From the NCBI RefSeq assembly GCF_025398175.1, contig NZ_CP099734.1, positions 1,178,001 to 1,242,000 of the forward strand: a stretch of DNA of 64,000 nucleotides. Reading direction: 5' to 3'. Numbering within the stretch: position 1 is the first letter of the stretch; the number at the start of each line of letters is the position of its first letter. Made by a program: the position numbers and the translations under genes. This DNA comes from Photobacterium sp. TY1-4. Its GTDB lineage: Bacteria > Pseudomonadota > Gammaproteobacteria > Enterobacterales > Vibrionaceae. Below, in pieces: positions 26,733-36,070 of the stretch. The notes beneath the pieces were generated by a model. It had not been told where the DNA came from, made no database searches, and saw nothing but the letters and a program-made list of their open reading frames with translations.

Positions 26733-27764
26733 TTAGTCAGCGACGGTCCATTGGATGCTTTCACCGGCGCGGATTGGTACCACGACATCCTTGCCGAAGG
26801 CCATGGTTTCCGGCACCGCCCAGCTTTCTTTACGCAGGGTAATGGTGTCGGTATTGCGTGGCAGGCCGTAGAAATCCGGGCCGTTAAAGCTGGCGAAGGC
26901 TTCCAGGTGCGCCAGCGCCCCGGCTTGCTCAAAGACTTCAGCGTACAGTTCAATCGCCGCGTGGGCGGTGTAAGAGCCGGCGCAGCCGCAGGCTGATTCT
27001 TTACGACCGCGGGCGTGCGGAGCGGAATCGGTCCCGAGGAAGAATTTCGGGCTGCCGCTGGTGGCCGCTTCGATCAGGGCCTGCTGGTGAATGTTGCGCT
27101 TGAGGATCGGCAGGCAGTAGAAATGTGGGCGGATGCCACCGGCCAGCATGTGGTTGCGGTTGAACATCAGGTGGTGAGCGGTAATCGTCGCCGCGACGTT
27201 CGGACCGGCCTGACGGACGAATTCAACTGCTTCTTTGGTGGTGATGTGCTCGACCACAATCTTCAGGTTCGGCATCTTGTCGACAATCGGTGCCAGCACG
27301 CTGTCGAGGAAAGTCTTTTCGCGATCAAAGATATCGACCTCATGGGTCGTCACTTCGCCGTGGATCAGCAAGGGCATGCCAATCTCAGCCATGGCTTCCA
27401 GCGTTGGGAGCAGTTTGTCGATGTCGGTGACGCCGGAATCGGAGTTGGTGGTTGCGCCGGCCGGGTAGAGTTTGGCGGCGTAGATATGGCCGGTGGCTTT
27501 GGCTTTGCGGACTTCGTCGGGAGAGGTGTTATCAGTGAGGTACAGGGTCATCAGCGGGGAGAAATTGCCTTGGGGCTTTTCGGCAAGAATGCGAGTTCGG
27601 TAGGCCAGGGCGGCTTCGGTATCGGTCACCGGCGGGATCAGATTCGGCATAATAATGGCGCGTCCCATATACCGGCTGATGTCACGAACGGTATCTTGCA
27701 ACACCTCGCCATCTCGTAAATGCGTGTGCCAATCGTCTGGACGGGTAATTGTCATGGTCGTCAT
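26733..27764 (-). CDS. pyrC: Dihydroorotase (PyrC)
   Basis: Class II dihydroorotase, cyclising carbamoyl-aspartate to dihydroorotate in pyrimidine synthesis; 343 residues (E. coli 348). Zinc ligands His13 and His15 in DWHTHLRDG, carboxylated Lys98 in [15 protein letters not shown], further ligands in LIHGEVT and VEHITT, and the catalytic Asp in LGTDSAPH. Start at ATG 27764 with GAGGGAAG upstream, giving [13 protein letters not shown]; the frame stays open further upstream without similarity. Single gene, convergent with the efflux operon. Confidence 0.96.
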   Translation of the reverse strand: MTTMTITRPDDWHTHLRDGEVLQDTVRDISRYMGRAIIMPNLIPPVTDTEAALAYRTRILAEKPQGNFSPLMTLYLTDNTSPDEVRKAKATGHIYAAKLYPAGATTNSDSGVTDIDKLLPTLEAMAEIGMPLLIHGEVTTHEVDIFDREKTFLDSVLAPIVDKMPNLKIVVEHITTKEAVEFVRQAGPNVAATITAHHLMFNRNHMLAGGIRPHFYCLPILKRNIHQQALIEAATSGSPKFFLGTDSAPHARGRKESACGCAGSYTAHAAIELYAEVFEQAGALAHLEAFASFNGPDFYGLPRNTDTITLRKESWAVPETMAFGKDVVVPIRAGESIQWTVAD

Positions 27765-27941
27765 TATTGCTTCCCTCGCAAAAAATTTGCCCGATTCTAA
27801 AGGCAACATCGGGGTATGTAAAGGCGATTCTTGCCGGGTGTGCCCCCGACGCGTTGTGATGACGTAATCGTTTGCAGCGGTGATGTGCGTCGCAGTTTGT
27901 TACCGGAAGCGATCTGCGCAAACCGAAGCAGGGTAACAACC

Positions 27942-27965
27942 GCCCCGGCGCAGGGCATCCGGGGC
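27942..27965 (-). terminator. Weak GC-rich hairpin after the chemoreceptor gene
   Basis: 7-bp stem GCCCCGG / CCGGGGC with a 10-nt loop, about 20 nt past the stop on the minus strand; followed by GGTTGTTACC, without a real T run. Confidence 0.35.
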
Positions 27966-27984
27966 ATGAGTGCCGGGGGATCGG

Positions 27985-29988
27985 CTAGAGCTTGAAGCGG
28001 GTGACCAGCTGTTGTTGCTGGTGAGCCAGAGCATCGAGCTTGCTGCTCGCCGTTGCGACCTCTTCCATGGCATCGTAGTTGACATCAGCGATATGGCTGA
28101 TCTCTTCCAGATTGCGGGCAATGGCGGTGGTGGTGGTGCGCTGCTCTTCCGCGGCCTCGGCGATTTGGGTACTCATCCGACTGATCTCCAGAATAGTGGC
28201 CTGGATCTCTTCCATCGCACTGTTGGCCTCTGACGCCTGGCCGATACTGTTCCCCATTTCACTGACACAGCTTTGCATCACGGAGACGGCCTGGCCGGAG
28301 CGGGATTGCAGGCTTTGGATCATGGTTTCGATCTCGGCCGTTGAGTCGGTGGTTCGCTTGGCCAGGACCCGGACCTCATCGGCGACGACCGCAAAGCCAC
28401 GGCCCTGATCCCCGGCGCGGGCGGCTTCAATGGCGGCATTGAGGGCCAGCAGGTTGGTCTGGTCGGCGATATTGCGGATCACATCGAGGATGGAGCCGAT
28501 GTCGCTGCTCATTTCCTGCAGCTTGGTGACGGCGGACACCGACTCGTCCAGCCGCTCGGAAAGCTGATGAGCGGTATTGATATTGCGGCTCATCACTTCG
28601 CGCCCAGTATTGGCGGCATGTTCGACGTTATGCACCCGCTCCATGGTGCGCTGGGCGCTTTGCGACACATCCGTGACCGAATGTTCCATCTCGGTCATGG
28701 CTGCTGAGACGGAAGCGGTCTGCTGGCGTTGTTCATCAAGTCGGTGGCGGGCTTCGGTGGTGGTGCCCTGGTTTTGCTCGGCGACGACGGCCAGATCAGC
28801 CGAGGCTTGGCTGAGTTTGCCTAAAATCTCCTGCAAGTTGTCGGCCAAGGCATTGATGTGGCGGCTCAGCCGGTTGAATTCGACAAACCGGGTTGGGTCG
28901 CTGCGTTGGGTCATGTCACCGTTGGTCAGTGCCTCCAGCGTGCGCAGGGTCGATTCCAGGGGGCGGCGCACACTCTGGGCCAGATACCAGCCGATAAAGA
29001 GGGCAAACAAAGTGACGCCGACGCCGATGCCGATGGCATTGCGAAGTCCCTGCTCAAAGGTTTCATCCGCCTGGGCGATGGCACGGTTCATCTCATTGTT
29101 CGCTTCGGTGCGGAAGCTGTCGAGCAGTAGGGTTGCCCGATCAATTTCCGCCGCCAGCGTGGCAATATTCTCGTACAGGCGGTTGCGTGCCTCGATGTAG
29201 CGATAGTGGACATCCAGCACACCACCCGGCTTGCCGATATCCAGGGTGTACTGGTTAATCGGCTCGTCAAACTTGTCTTTCAGCGCCGGCAGCATGGCAG
29301 AGAGCGAACGGTAGGCATTGCCGAGGTGAGTCACGTAGCGTTTATTGTCTTTGACCGCTTTTTCAATCACCGTGATGTCATCGGTTGCCAGTGCGTCGGA
29401 GGTGATGGCCTCGGTCTGACGCAGTTTAATGAAGTAGTTTTTGGCGATCATCTTGACCGAAATACTGTTCTGATCGGCGACAAACTCCTTCATTTTCCCA
29501 CTCAGCTCATCGTGGAGCTGCTGAAAGCGGCGGGCCGATTGTAACCGGGCCGCCTCGGCATCGAGCTGGCTGCGATAGTTCGCCATGGCCGTGTGGGCCT
29601 CGGAGAAGTAGCGCTCTTCCAGGGCGATCAGGGCGTCGACCTGGCTGCTCAAGGCGATGTTGTCTCGGGCCGCTTCAACCAACTGCGCCAGGGCGGCATT
29701 GAAAGCCTGGTGCGCTTGGGTAAAGTTTGTTTCGGTTGCGGCCATCCGCTGCGGATTTTGGCTGGTGAGAAAATCTTTAAATATTTTATCGGCAGCCAGC
29801 AGGCGGACGCTGGTTTGGTTGGCGGTGGAAACCAGCGGCAGTGCCTCGGTAGTCACGGTGGCAAGCTGGTGGTGGATCCGGTTGGTGCCGTCAAGCATCA
29901 AAGCAATCGTCGCGGCAAACAGCACGACCATGACAGCAAACCCGGAGTACATACGTCGTATGACAGAGGTTTGATTTCTTGTCTTCAT
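27985..29988 (-). CDS. Methyl-accepting chemotaxis protein
   Basis: Transmembrane chemoreceptor of 667 residues. TM1 about 13-32, a large helical periplasmic sensor about 33-316 (helical-bundle type with long charged helices), TM2 about 317-337, HAMP about 335-390, and a cytoplasmic signalling domain with the invariant hairpin tip [20 protein letters not shown] and [10 protein letters not shown] at residues 504-540. Glu/Gln pairs for adaptation are present on both arms. No C-terminal CheR pentapeptide is seen (it ends VTRFKL). The ligand is unknown. Start follows TAGGGAT. Divergent from hinT across about 366 bp. Confidence 0.93.
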   Translation of the reverse strand: MKTRNQTSVIRRMYSGFAVMVVLFAATIALMLDGTNRIHHQLATVTTEALPLVSTANQTSVRLLAADKIFKDFLTSQNPQRMAATETNFTQAHQAFNAALAQLVEAARDNIALSSQVDALIALEERYFSEAHTAMANYRSQLDAEAARLQSARRFQQLHDELSGKMKEFVADQNSISVKMIAKNYFIKLRQTEAITSDALATDDITVIEKAVKDNKRYVTHLGNAYRSLSAMLPALKDKFDEPINQYTLDIGKPGGVLDVHYRYIEARNRLYENIATLAAEIDRATLLLDSFRTEANNEMNRAIAQADETFEQGLRNAIGIGVGVTLFALFIGWYLAQSVRRPLESTLRTLEALTNGDMTQRSDPTRFVEFNRLSRHINALADNLQEILGKLSQASADLAVVAEQNQGTTTEARHRLDEQRQQTASVSAAMTEMEHSVTDVSQSAQRTMERVHNVEHAANTGREVMSRNINTAHQLSERLDESVSAVTKLQEMSSDIGSILDVIRNIADQTNLLALNAAIEAARAGDQGRGFAVVADEVRVLAKRTTDSTAEIETMIQSLQSRSGQAVSVMQSCVSEMGNSIGQASEANSAMEEIQATILEISRMSTQIAEAAEEQRTTTTAIARNLEEISHIADVNYDAMEEVATASSKLDALAHQQQQLVTRFKL

Positions 29989-30354
29989 AATATCCCTAAC
30001 ATTGCAAACATGGGCGACAGCAACGCCACATCAAATACAGTAATACGAAGCTGTAATTATGTTATTGACCTTCGTATAAACTGTGATGTCGAAATTTCAA
30101 CCAGCAAAAAAAGTTCGCAAAATTGGACAAAATCGACCCACAAGTCACATAGACATCTCGTCTCGGGGAAGTGTGACGGACCTTAGATCCTAATCGAACT
30201 GAGTGACTACATACTTTGACGGCTGCATCAAAAAATAACCCTGTTGCTGCGAGACGGACTGGAATTTCTGTTTAAAACGGTGTTCAATATTGCTCTATGG
30301 CATGGACTCAAGCATACTCCCTGTCGACATACTGACATGTAAATGGAGCATGAA
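29989..30354. other. 366-bp divergent intergenic region (chemoreceptor / hinT)
   Basis: No gene seen. It must hold the promoters of both divergent genes. An 8-bp inverted repeat ATACGAAG (30043-30050) / CTTCGTAT (30070-30077) lies 55-89 nt upstream of the chemoreceptor start. A possible hinT promoter is TTGCTC (30290-30295), 17 bp, CATACT (30313-30318). No clear sigma-28 or sigma-54 motif was found for the chemoreceptor. Confidence 0.5.
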
Positions 30355-30705
30355 ATGGCAGAAGAAACCATCTTCAGCAAAATTATTCGTAAGGAAATTC
30401 CGGCAGATATTTTATACCAGGATGATCTGGTGACGGCGTTTCGGGATATTAACCCGCGCGCGCCGAGCCATATCCTGATCATTCCGAACAAGCTGATCCC
30501 GACGGTGAATGATGTTGAAGCCGATGATGAGAGAATGCTGGGACGCCTGTTTACAGTCGCCCGCCAGCTGGCGGAGCAGGAAGGGGTGTCGGAAGACGGT
30601 TACCGGTTGATCATGAATTGTAATCCACACGGCGGCCAGGAAGTGTACCATATTCATATGCACTTGCTGGGTGGCCGACCGCTGGGACCGATGCTGGTCG
30701 GCTAA
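30355..30705 (+). CDS. hinT: HIT-family purine nucleoside phosphoramidase HinT
   Basis: Histidine-triad nucleotide hydrolase, 116 residues, cytoplasmic; cleaves adenosine phosphoramidates. The triad HIHMH is at 99-103 (His99, His101, His103) within [18 protein letters not shown]. Start at ATG 30355 with GGAG six bases upstream, giving [18 protein letters not shown]; an ATG at 30343 is too close to the ribosome site. First gene of the conserved series hinT-ycfL-lpoB-thiK-ycfP-ndh known from E. coli; a lipoprotein gene is inserted after it here. Confidence 0.95.
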   Translation: MAEETIFSKIIRKEIPADILYQDDLVTAFRDINPRAPSHILIIPNKLIPTVNDVEADDERMLGRLFTVARQLAEQEGVSEDGYRLIMNCNPHGGQEVYHIHMHLLGGRPLGPMLVG

Positions 30706-30861
30706 TTTTTTCGTGACCTTGTCGGGTGCTTTGCCGTGTCTTGTTTGAGTCGGCATCGTGAAGCCCATGCGAGCAGTCTGAGTCGCGGGTGATTCATCTC
30801 GGGAGCGTGAATGACGTCCCGGTTTTGAACTGCCGGCGACTCAGATTTTTTCAGAGCGCTG

Positions 30862-32259
30862 ATGATTAAAAAAACCATACAACACGCGATAACTGTGGGA
30901 TTCGCCCTGGCCCTGACGGCCTGTGCGAACTTATCGCCCCAGAATTTATTCAGCCATTATAGTGCGGCCAATACCGAGGCCCGTGCAGCCTTGGTGCAGG
31001 GGCAGTACCAAAGTGCCCTTGAGAGCCTGCCGGATGTGCCGGCCGGTGAGATCCTGGATGGGATGGAGCGGGGCCGGATTGCGTATCTTGCCGGACAGTA
31101 CCCGAACAGTTTTGCCGCGTTGAACCTGGCGGATGAAGCGGTGAAGGCGCAGCAGCGTGCCGCGCAGATCCAAGTCTCTGAGGGGCTGAACCAGGCCGGT
31201 TCGTTGCTGACCAACGATAACCTGATCACCTATCAACCGGCCGATTATGAGCTGGGCTTTTTGCACTTGTATCTGGCGCTGAACTATCTTCAGCAGCGGG
31301 ATTTGTCCGGTGCACTGGTTGAAGTACGGCGGGCCAATCAGGTCCAGGAGGTGGCGCGCAAGGAGCGCGAGGCGAGCCTCAATCAAGCGGCGCAGGCTGT
31401 CAGCCGAGAAGGGGTGAACAATAATCTGGGCGCCGTGCTGGCACGTTATCCCGATGCCGGTGAGCAGTTGGCTGCCGTGCAGAACGGGTATTTGTTTTTC
31501 CTGTCCGGGTTGCTGTATGAAGCCGACGGCGATCTGAATAGTGCTTATATCGATTATAAAAGAGCCTTGGCCGTGGCGCCGGGGAATATGTATGTTGCCA
31601 ATACCGTGCTGCGGGTGGCAAGCCGATTGCAAATGCGTGCGGATTTAGCGCAGCTTGAAGCCAGATACGGCCGTTACACGCCGCCGGGCGCAAACGCTGG
31701 CCGGGTGGTGATTTTAGATGAGCAAGGGGTCGTTCAGGCCCGGGAAGGTTGGCGCTTGCCGTTATGGCTGGCCGACAGACACGGCAATAGTGTGATTTAT
31801 AACCTGGCGTTGCCGTATTATCCCAAAACAAGTGGTCCGGCGTTAGGCCCCTTGTTGCTCAACCAGCAGTCCGTGATCGGTAGTAAACTGGCAGATGTGA
31901 ACCAGATGGCCCACCAGAGCTTGAATGAGTATTTGCCGGTGCTGGTGGCCCGGCAGGCGTTGCGGGTGGTGGCAAAAAATGAATTCAGAAAAGCGGCGGC
32001 CAGTAACGGCAATGATGTCGGTAACCTGCTGGCGAATATTTTTAATACGCTGACCGAGCAGCCGGATACCCGCAGTTGGCAATCATTGCCGGCGGTGGTG
32101 GATTTGTATCAGGCTGAGATGCCCGCGGGCACTTATCCGTTGCGTCGGAACGGGGAGTCGCTCGATGTGAAAGTCGTTCCCGGCCGAACCACTCTGGTTT
32201 GGGTTTCCCGGCAGGGATCGCAAACCCGGTGGTGGTCGGTATTGCTTGGAGAGAGTTAA
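30862..32259 (+). CDS. COG3014-type lipoprotein with TPR-like repeats
   Basis: Predicted lipoprotein of 465 residues: signal peptide with lipobox LTAC, lipidated Cys21, residue +2 Ala. Residues about 30-260 look like tetratricopeptide-type helix pairs (GQYQSALESLP, LHLYLALNYLQQRDLSGALVEV, DLNSAYIDYKRALAVAPGN). The C-terminal third is mixed alpha/beta. I recognise it as the COG3014 family, uncharacterised. Its stop is 2 nt from the start of ycfL, so it is co-transcribed with ycfL and lpoB, which places it in an envelope lipoprotein operon and suggests a role linked to peptidoglycan or outer-membrane assembly (inference only). Confidence 0.78.
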   Translation: MIKKTIQHAITVGFALALTACANLSPQNLFSHYSAANTEARAALVQGQYQSALESLPDVPAGEILDGMERGRIAYLAGQYPNSFAALNLADEAVKAQQRAAQIQVSEGLNQAGSLLTNDNLITYQPADYELGFLHLYLALNYLQQRDLSGALVEVRRANQVQEVARKEREASLNQAAQAVSREGVNNNLGAVLARYPDAGEQLAAVQNGYLFFLSGLLYEADGDLNSAYIDYKRALAVAPGNMYVANTVLRVASRLQMRADLAQLEARYGRYTPPGANAGRVVILDEQGVVQAREGWRLPLWLADRHGNSVIYNLALPYYPKTSGPALGPLLLNQQSVIGSKLADVNQMAHQSLNEYLPVLVARQALRVVAKNEFRKAAASNGNDVGNLLANIFNTLTEQPDTRSWQSLPAVVDLYQAEMPAGTYPLRRNGESLDVKVVPGRTTLVWVSRQGSQTRWWSVLLGES

Positions 32260-32261
32260 CC

Positions 32262-32648
32262 ATGAAATATGTGTCTGTGTTGTTGTTCGCCCTGGCGCTG
32301 GTCGGCTGTACGTCGGCAACTTCAGGGATCAGTATTGAAAGCAGTAATCAAAATGTTGTGATTGGCAATGTATCGCTGGCGCGGCAGGTTGAGATTGAAA
32401 AAGCCCTGATCGGTAATGCCAACGGGCTGATGAAGGCGGCGGTGCCGGTCACGAGTAAGGCTCATTCTGACCTTAACCTGCAGTACCGGTTCTACTGGTA
32501 CGATGCCCAGGGGTTGGAAGTGAGTGGCAGTGACAGCCCGTGGCGGCAGTTTGTCCTGCACGGCCGGGATACAGTGACCCTGCAGGGGATCGCCCGGAAG
32601 CCGGAAGCGAAACAGTATCGTATTTATATCCGCGAAGCGGACTATTGA
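32262..32648 (+). CDS. YcfL-like lipoprotein (DUF1425)
   Basis: Small lipoprotein of 128 residues. Lipobox LVGC with Cys16, residue +2 Thr; the mature part is a beta-rich domain with NLQYRFYWYDAQGLEV and SPWRQFVLHGRDTVTLQGIA, the DUF1425 pattern. The ATG at 32262 follows GGAGAGAG, 2 nt after the preceding stop; the frame is open further upstream but inside the preceding gene. In E. coli ycfL also stands just before lpoB. Function not known. Confidence 0.85.
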   Translation: MKYVSVLLFALALVGCTSATSGISIESSNQNVVIGNVSLARQVEIEKALIGNANGLMKAAVPVTSKAHSDLNLQYRFYWYDAQGLEVSGSDSPWRQFVLHGRDTVTLQGIARKPEAKQYRIYIREADY

Positions 32649-32705
32649 TGTTGCCGGGCGGACGCCTGGCATGCATGACAGAGCAGAGAAAAAGGTAAAC
32701 AGAGC

Positions 32706-33299
32706 ATGAAAAAAAGCGTGATTGCATTATTGGGGGTGGCGGCACTGATGGGCGGTTGTGCGCAGAAAGTCAGTTACGGCGATGCGCAGGAAGCAGAAAC
32801 CACCACCATCGAGTTCGGCTCAACGGATTTGCAGAAAATTGCCGAAGAGATGACTGACAGCATGCTGGGTTCCGGCTCGGTGGCTTATATCACCGGGAAT
32901 GGCAAGCGGCCAATTATTATGGTCGACAGCATCAAGAACAAGACCAGCGAGCACATTGATACCGAATCGATCACCGACTCGGTCAGCACCCGCCTGCTCA
33001 ACTCCGGCAAGTTCCGCTTTGTCGATATGGCGCGGGTCGAAGATGTGCGCAAACAACTGAACTTCCAGAATAACGATGAGTTGGTGAATCAGAGTACCGC
33101 GATTCAGTTCGGTAAGATGGTTGGTGCCGAGTACATGCTGTACGGCAACCTGGCCAGCATTGTGAAGCAAGCCGGCAGTGACAAAGACGTGTACTATAAA
33201 ATGACCATGCGCCTGATGGATCTGGAAACCGGCCTGATTGAATGGGCGGATGAAACGGAAATCCGCAAGCAGGAAGCCAAGCGCCTGCTGGGCTGGTAA
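32706..33299 (+). CDS. lpoB: Penicillin-binding protein activator LpoB
   Basis: Outer-membrane lipoprotein that reaches through the peptidoglycan to activate the bifunctional synthase PBP1B (established in E. coli). 197 residues; lipobox MGGC with Cys18, a short linker (about 19-40, much shorter than the long disordered linker of E. coli LpoB), and the globular LpoB domain with RPIIMVDSIKNKTSEHIDT, SVSTRLLNSGKFRFVD and GAEYMLYGNL. Third in the run of lipoprotein genes, 57 nt after ycfL and about 40 nt before thiK. Confidence 0.92.
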   Translation: MKKSVIALLGVAALMGGCAQKVSYGDAQEAETTTIEFGSTDLQKIAEEMTDSMLGSGSVAYITGNGKRPIIMVDSIKNKTSEHIDTESITDSVSTRLLNSGKFRFVDMARVEDVRKQLNFQNNDELVNQSTAIQFGKMVGAEYMLYGNLASIVKQAGSDKDVYYKMTMRLMDLETGLIEWADETEIRKQEAKRLLGW

Positions 33300-33338
33300 G
33301 GCCCGGTTGTGAGCAGGGTGATGCGCGCAGAGGAAACC

Positions 33339-34265
33339 ATGACGTTTGACCCTGAAGTGCTGGATGCGTTGCCGGGCTACACGCTGTTGTCAGCCCGGCC
33401 GTTGAGTGGTGGCTTGAGTAACCGCTGCTGGCAATTGACGCTGCGCTATCGCCAGACCCGGATGCAAGTCGAAGCCGTCTGGCGGCCGGACAGTGATTCG
33501 AGCCGGGTGTTCGGGTTATCCCGCGTGCATGAGCATCACATGCTGACGCGGCTGGCACCGACCGGACTGGCACCGGCCAGCCTGGGACTGCTGGGCCGGG
33601 AAACGGGGGATCAGGAGGTGCCGTCGGAGACCGCATTGACCCCCGCCGCAAAACCAGCTGGATTGTTGGTCGCCTGGGTGCCCGGCCGGGAGGCGGATCC
33701 CCAGTTTTCTGACACCGCCCTGATGTCCCTGCTTGGCCGGATTCATCGCCAGCCGGCACCGGACTGGCGGCTGGATGTCCGGGCCAAAGCCGAGCATTAC
33801 TGGCAATATATCCACCCGCAGGATAAATCCCCGTCACTGCAACAACTGTATCACCGGTTTCAGGCGGCGGCTCCGCGGGCCTGGTTTGCCGATACCTGCT
33901 GCCATCACGACCTGGGCCGGTATAACATCATTATTCAGCCCGATGGCAGCGAGCGAGTGATTGACTGGGAGTATGCCGGTGCCGGGGATCCGTCACTGGA
34001 TCTGGCGCTGACGCTCAATGCCAACGGGATCGTCGATGATCCGCAACGGACCCGGGCGATCCAGGATTACTGCCATGCCCGAGGCGAGCGGGATGTCGCC
34101 CGTTGGCAGCAAGCGGTTTCGGCCTGGCAGCCCTGGTGCGATTTTCTGGCGCTGCTGTGGTTTTATGCCGGTGCCAACCTGTGGCAAACCCCGTCATACC
34201 GCACAACCGCTGAGCAACTACTGGTGCAGCTGAGTGCGAAAAAACAGTCAGATCCCCAAAACTGA
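33339..34265 (+). CDS. thiK: Thiamine kinase-like phosphotransferase (ThiK/YcfN)
   Basis: Aminoglycoside phosphotransferase-fold kinase, 308 residues. Gly-rich N-lobe segment LSGGLSNRCW, catalytic loop CCHHDLGRYNIII (catalytic Asp, Asn) and metal-binding Asp in VIDWEYAGAGDPSLDLA. The position between lpoB and ycfP is that of thiK in E. coli, where the enzyme phosphorylates thiamine for salvage; the substrate assignment rests on that synteny. Start at ATG 33339 has AGAGGAAA upstream; in-frame starts at 33309 (GTG) and 33321 (ATG) are possible. E. coli has nagZ between thiK and ycfP; here nagZ is absent and a lipoprotein gene takes its place. Confidence 0.75.
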   Translation: MTFDPEVLDALPGYTLLSARPLSGGLSNRCWQLTLRYRQTRMQVEAVWRPDSDSSRVFGLSRVHEHHMLTRLAPTGLAPASLGLLGRETGDQEVPSETALTPAAKPAGLLVAWVPGREADPQFSDTALMSLLGRIHRQPAPDWRLDVRAKAEHYWQYIHPQDKSPSLQQLYHRFQAAAPRAWFADTCCHHDLGRYNIIIQPDGSERVIDWEYAGAGDPSLDLALTLNANGIVDDPQRTRAIQDYCHARGERDVARWQQAVSAWQPWCDFLALLWFYAGANLWQTPSYRTTAEQLLVQLSAKKQSDPQN

Positions 34266-34327
34266 TTGAACGCGGCACGGTTTTCAGTCGTATAGTGTTG
34301 ATGACAGCCTTTGACTGTGGAGGAGCA

Positions 34328-35173
34328 ATGTCCCGGAAACTGGCCCGCTATGGTGTGCTCGTGGTTGCAATCGTCCTGATCTGTGGCTGCGTGATACGGC
34401 TTGGCTACAATACACTCAATTTTTGGATTCCCTACTATCTGTCGGACTATGTCACCCTGACCAGCAGTCAGAAGCAGGTGTTCAGTACGGCGCTCAACGA
34501 AGCGCTGGCGGTGCATCGTCGCCAGGAATTGCCGAAAATTCATCGCCAGCTGATGGCATTGCAAACTTCTCTGGCCCGGCCGATGCGTTATGCCGAGGTG
34601 CGCCATTATCATGACGTCTTTACCGGCCTGGGGCAGGACTCCGCGGCCCTGCTGGCCGGTCCTTTGGCTGCGGCGGCGAAAACTTTCTCACCGCAGCAGG
34701 CCGGCGAGATGAGCCGTCAGCTCGAAGCCAAATTCAATGAAATCCTGACCGAGCGTCAATCCCTGAGTGCAGCGGATAAACAGCGAGAACGGGCCATTCG
34801 GCTGGCCGATCGGGCCGAAGACTGGATCGGCCGCTTGTCGCCGGAACAGCGTCACCTCTTGGATGAACTGGCGGGTTATCAGGTCGAAATGGAGCCGGTG
34901 TTTATCCTTGTCTGGCAGGACTTTATCCACGATTGGTCCCAGTTACTGGCCACACGCCAGCAACCGGATCTGGCGGGCAGGATGCGTACGGTGCTGGCGG
35001 ATCTGGTGGCTTTTCATTATCCGCCGAAACAAGCCGAGTTGGACTTTTATCTCAATCGCCGCTTCGAGTTGCTTAGCCGTTTGCACCACACGATGACTGA
35101 GCAACAGCAGCGTCATCTGAATGAGAAGTTAACAAGTATCCGTAAAGATGTAGCAATCTTGATCAATGAATAG
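34328..35173 (+). CDS. DUF6279-type lipoprotein
   Basis: Predicted lipoprotein of 281 residues. Lipobox ICGC with lipidated Cys21, followed by VIRLGYNTLNFWIPYYLSDYV, the hallmark start of the DUF6279 family (Tyr-Asn then Trp-x-Pro-x-Tyr). The rest is almost wholly helical and charged, ending in EQQQRHLNEKLTSIRKDVA. Start at ATG 34328 with a strong GGAGGAG site; an upstream ATG at 34295 would spoil the signal peptide. Function unknown. It occupies the position of nagZ in the E. coli gene order. Confidence 0.78.
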   Translation: MSRKLARYGVLVVAIVLICGCVIRLGYNTLNFWIPYYLSDYVTLTSSQKQVFSTALNEALAVHRRQELPKIHRQLMALQTSLARPMRYAEVRHYHDVFTGLGQDSAALLAGPLAAAAKTFSPQQAGEMSRQLEAKFNEILTERQSLSAADKQRERAIRLADRAEDWIGRLSPEQRHLLDELAGYQVEMEPVFILVWQDFIHDWSQLLATRQQPDLAGRMRTVLADLVAFHYPPKQAELDFYLNRRFELLSRLHHTMTEQQQRHLNEKLTSIRKDVAILINE

Positions 35174-35271
35174 GGGTAAATTGATGGAAATTGTTAATAA
35201 TCCCTACTTTTTCACCGGACAAAACGTGGTAGATTGATGGGCGTGTAGAAGAGGAACACAGAGAGGGCGGT

Positions 35272-35817
35272 ATGATTATCTATTTGCACGGTTTTGATGC
35301 GACCAGTCCGGGCAACCATGAAAAGGTGCTACAGCTGCAATTTATTGATCCGGATGTGCGTTTTGTCAATTACAGTACCCTGCATCCCAAACACGATATG
35401 CAGCATCTGTTGCGTGAAGTTCACAAGCTGAAAGAAGAATCCGGTGATCCTGAACCGTTGATTTGCGGTGTCGGGTTGGGGGGATACTGGTCAGAACGGA
35501 TCGGTTTCTTGTGTGGCGTGAAACAGGTAATTTTTAACCCGAATCTGAATCCGGCGCAGACCATGGAGGGGAAAATTGACCGACCGGAAGAATATGCCGA
35601 CATTGCGACAAAATGTGTTACAGATTTTCGGGAAAAAAATGCCGGGAACTGCCTCTGTATACTTTCAACCAATGATGAAGTATTAGATAATCGCTCGACA
35701 GAACAGGTGCTGGGCGCATATTACGATATTATCTGGGATGAAACCCAATCCCATAAATTTAAAAAGATTTCCCAACACTTACAAACAATAAAAACGTTTA
35801 AGTCAGCACCACAATAA
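35272..35817 (+). CDS. ycfP: YcfP family alpha/beta-hydrolase-fold protein (UPF0227)
   Basis: 181 residues, very close to E. coli YcfP in my memory: [70 protein letters not shown] and the C-terminal [18 protein letters not shown]. The fold is an esterase-like alpha/beta hydrolase, but the nucleophile elbow reads Gly-Val-Gly-Leu-Gly instead of Gly-x-Ser-x-Gly, so the usual catalytic serine is missing, as in the rest of this family. Function unknown. Start follows GAGAGGGCGG. Leads toward ndh as in E. coli, but separated by 253 bp. Confidence 0.92.
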   Translation: MIIYLHGFDATSPGNHEKVLQLQFIDPDVRFVNYSTLHPKHDMQHLLREVHKLKEESGDPEPLICGVGLGGYWSERIGFLCGVKQVIFNPNLNPAQTMEGKIDRPEEYADIATKCVTDFREKNAGNCLCILSTNDEVLDNRSTEQVLGAYYDIIWDETQSHKFKKISQHLQTIKTFKSAPQ

Positions 35818-35900
35818 CGAAGCAAAATGGCGATCTCCTACCCCTGGGCCTGTTGATGTTTCCCGAACACAGTTGATCTTCGAAACGTCAACACGGCCAA

Positions 35901-35921
35901 CAGACGGTGTCAGTCCGTCTG
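35901..35921. repeat. Small hairpin between ycfP and ndh
   Basis: 7-bp stem CAGACGG / CCGTCTG with a 7-nt loop, just before the long palindrome at 35926. No T run follows, so it is not a typical terminator. Confidence 0.4.
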
Positions 35922-35925
35922 CACC

Positions 35926-35989
35926 AATACCAAATTGAACAGTGAACTTTGATAGGCGCGATGATCAGAGCACTGCTCAGTTTGGTATT
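35926..35989. repeat. Long imperfect palindrome upstream of ndh
   Basis: 19-bp arms at 35926-35944 and 35971-35989 match at 17 of 19 positions, and both outer ends read AATACCAAA / TTTGGTATT. The 26-nt centre includes GCGCGATGATCAGAG. The form resembles dispersed intergenic palindromes of Vibrionaceae, but no second copy was noticed in this window. Confidence 0.6.
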
Positions 35990-36070
35990 TCTCCATCAGC
36001 CACCCCGGCTTTTCGGCCGCGGCGGGCAGCATGGTAGATCAAAATTTATACAAAATAAGAGGAAGTTATT

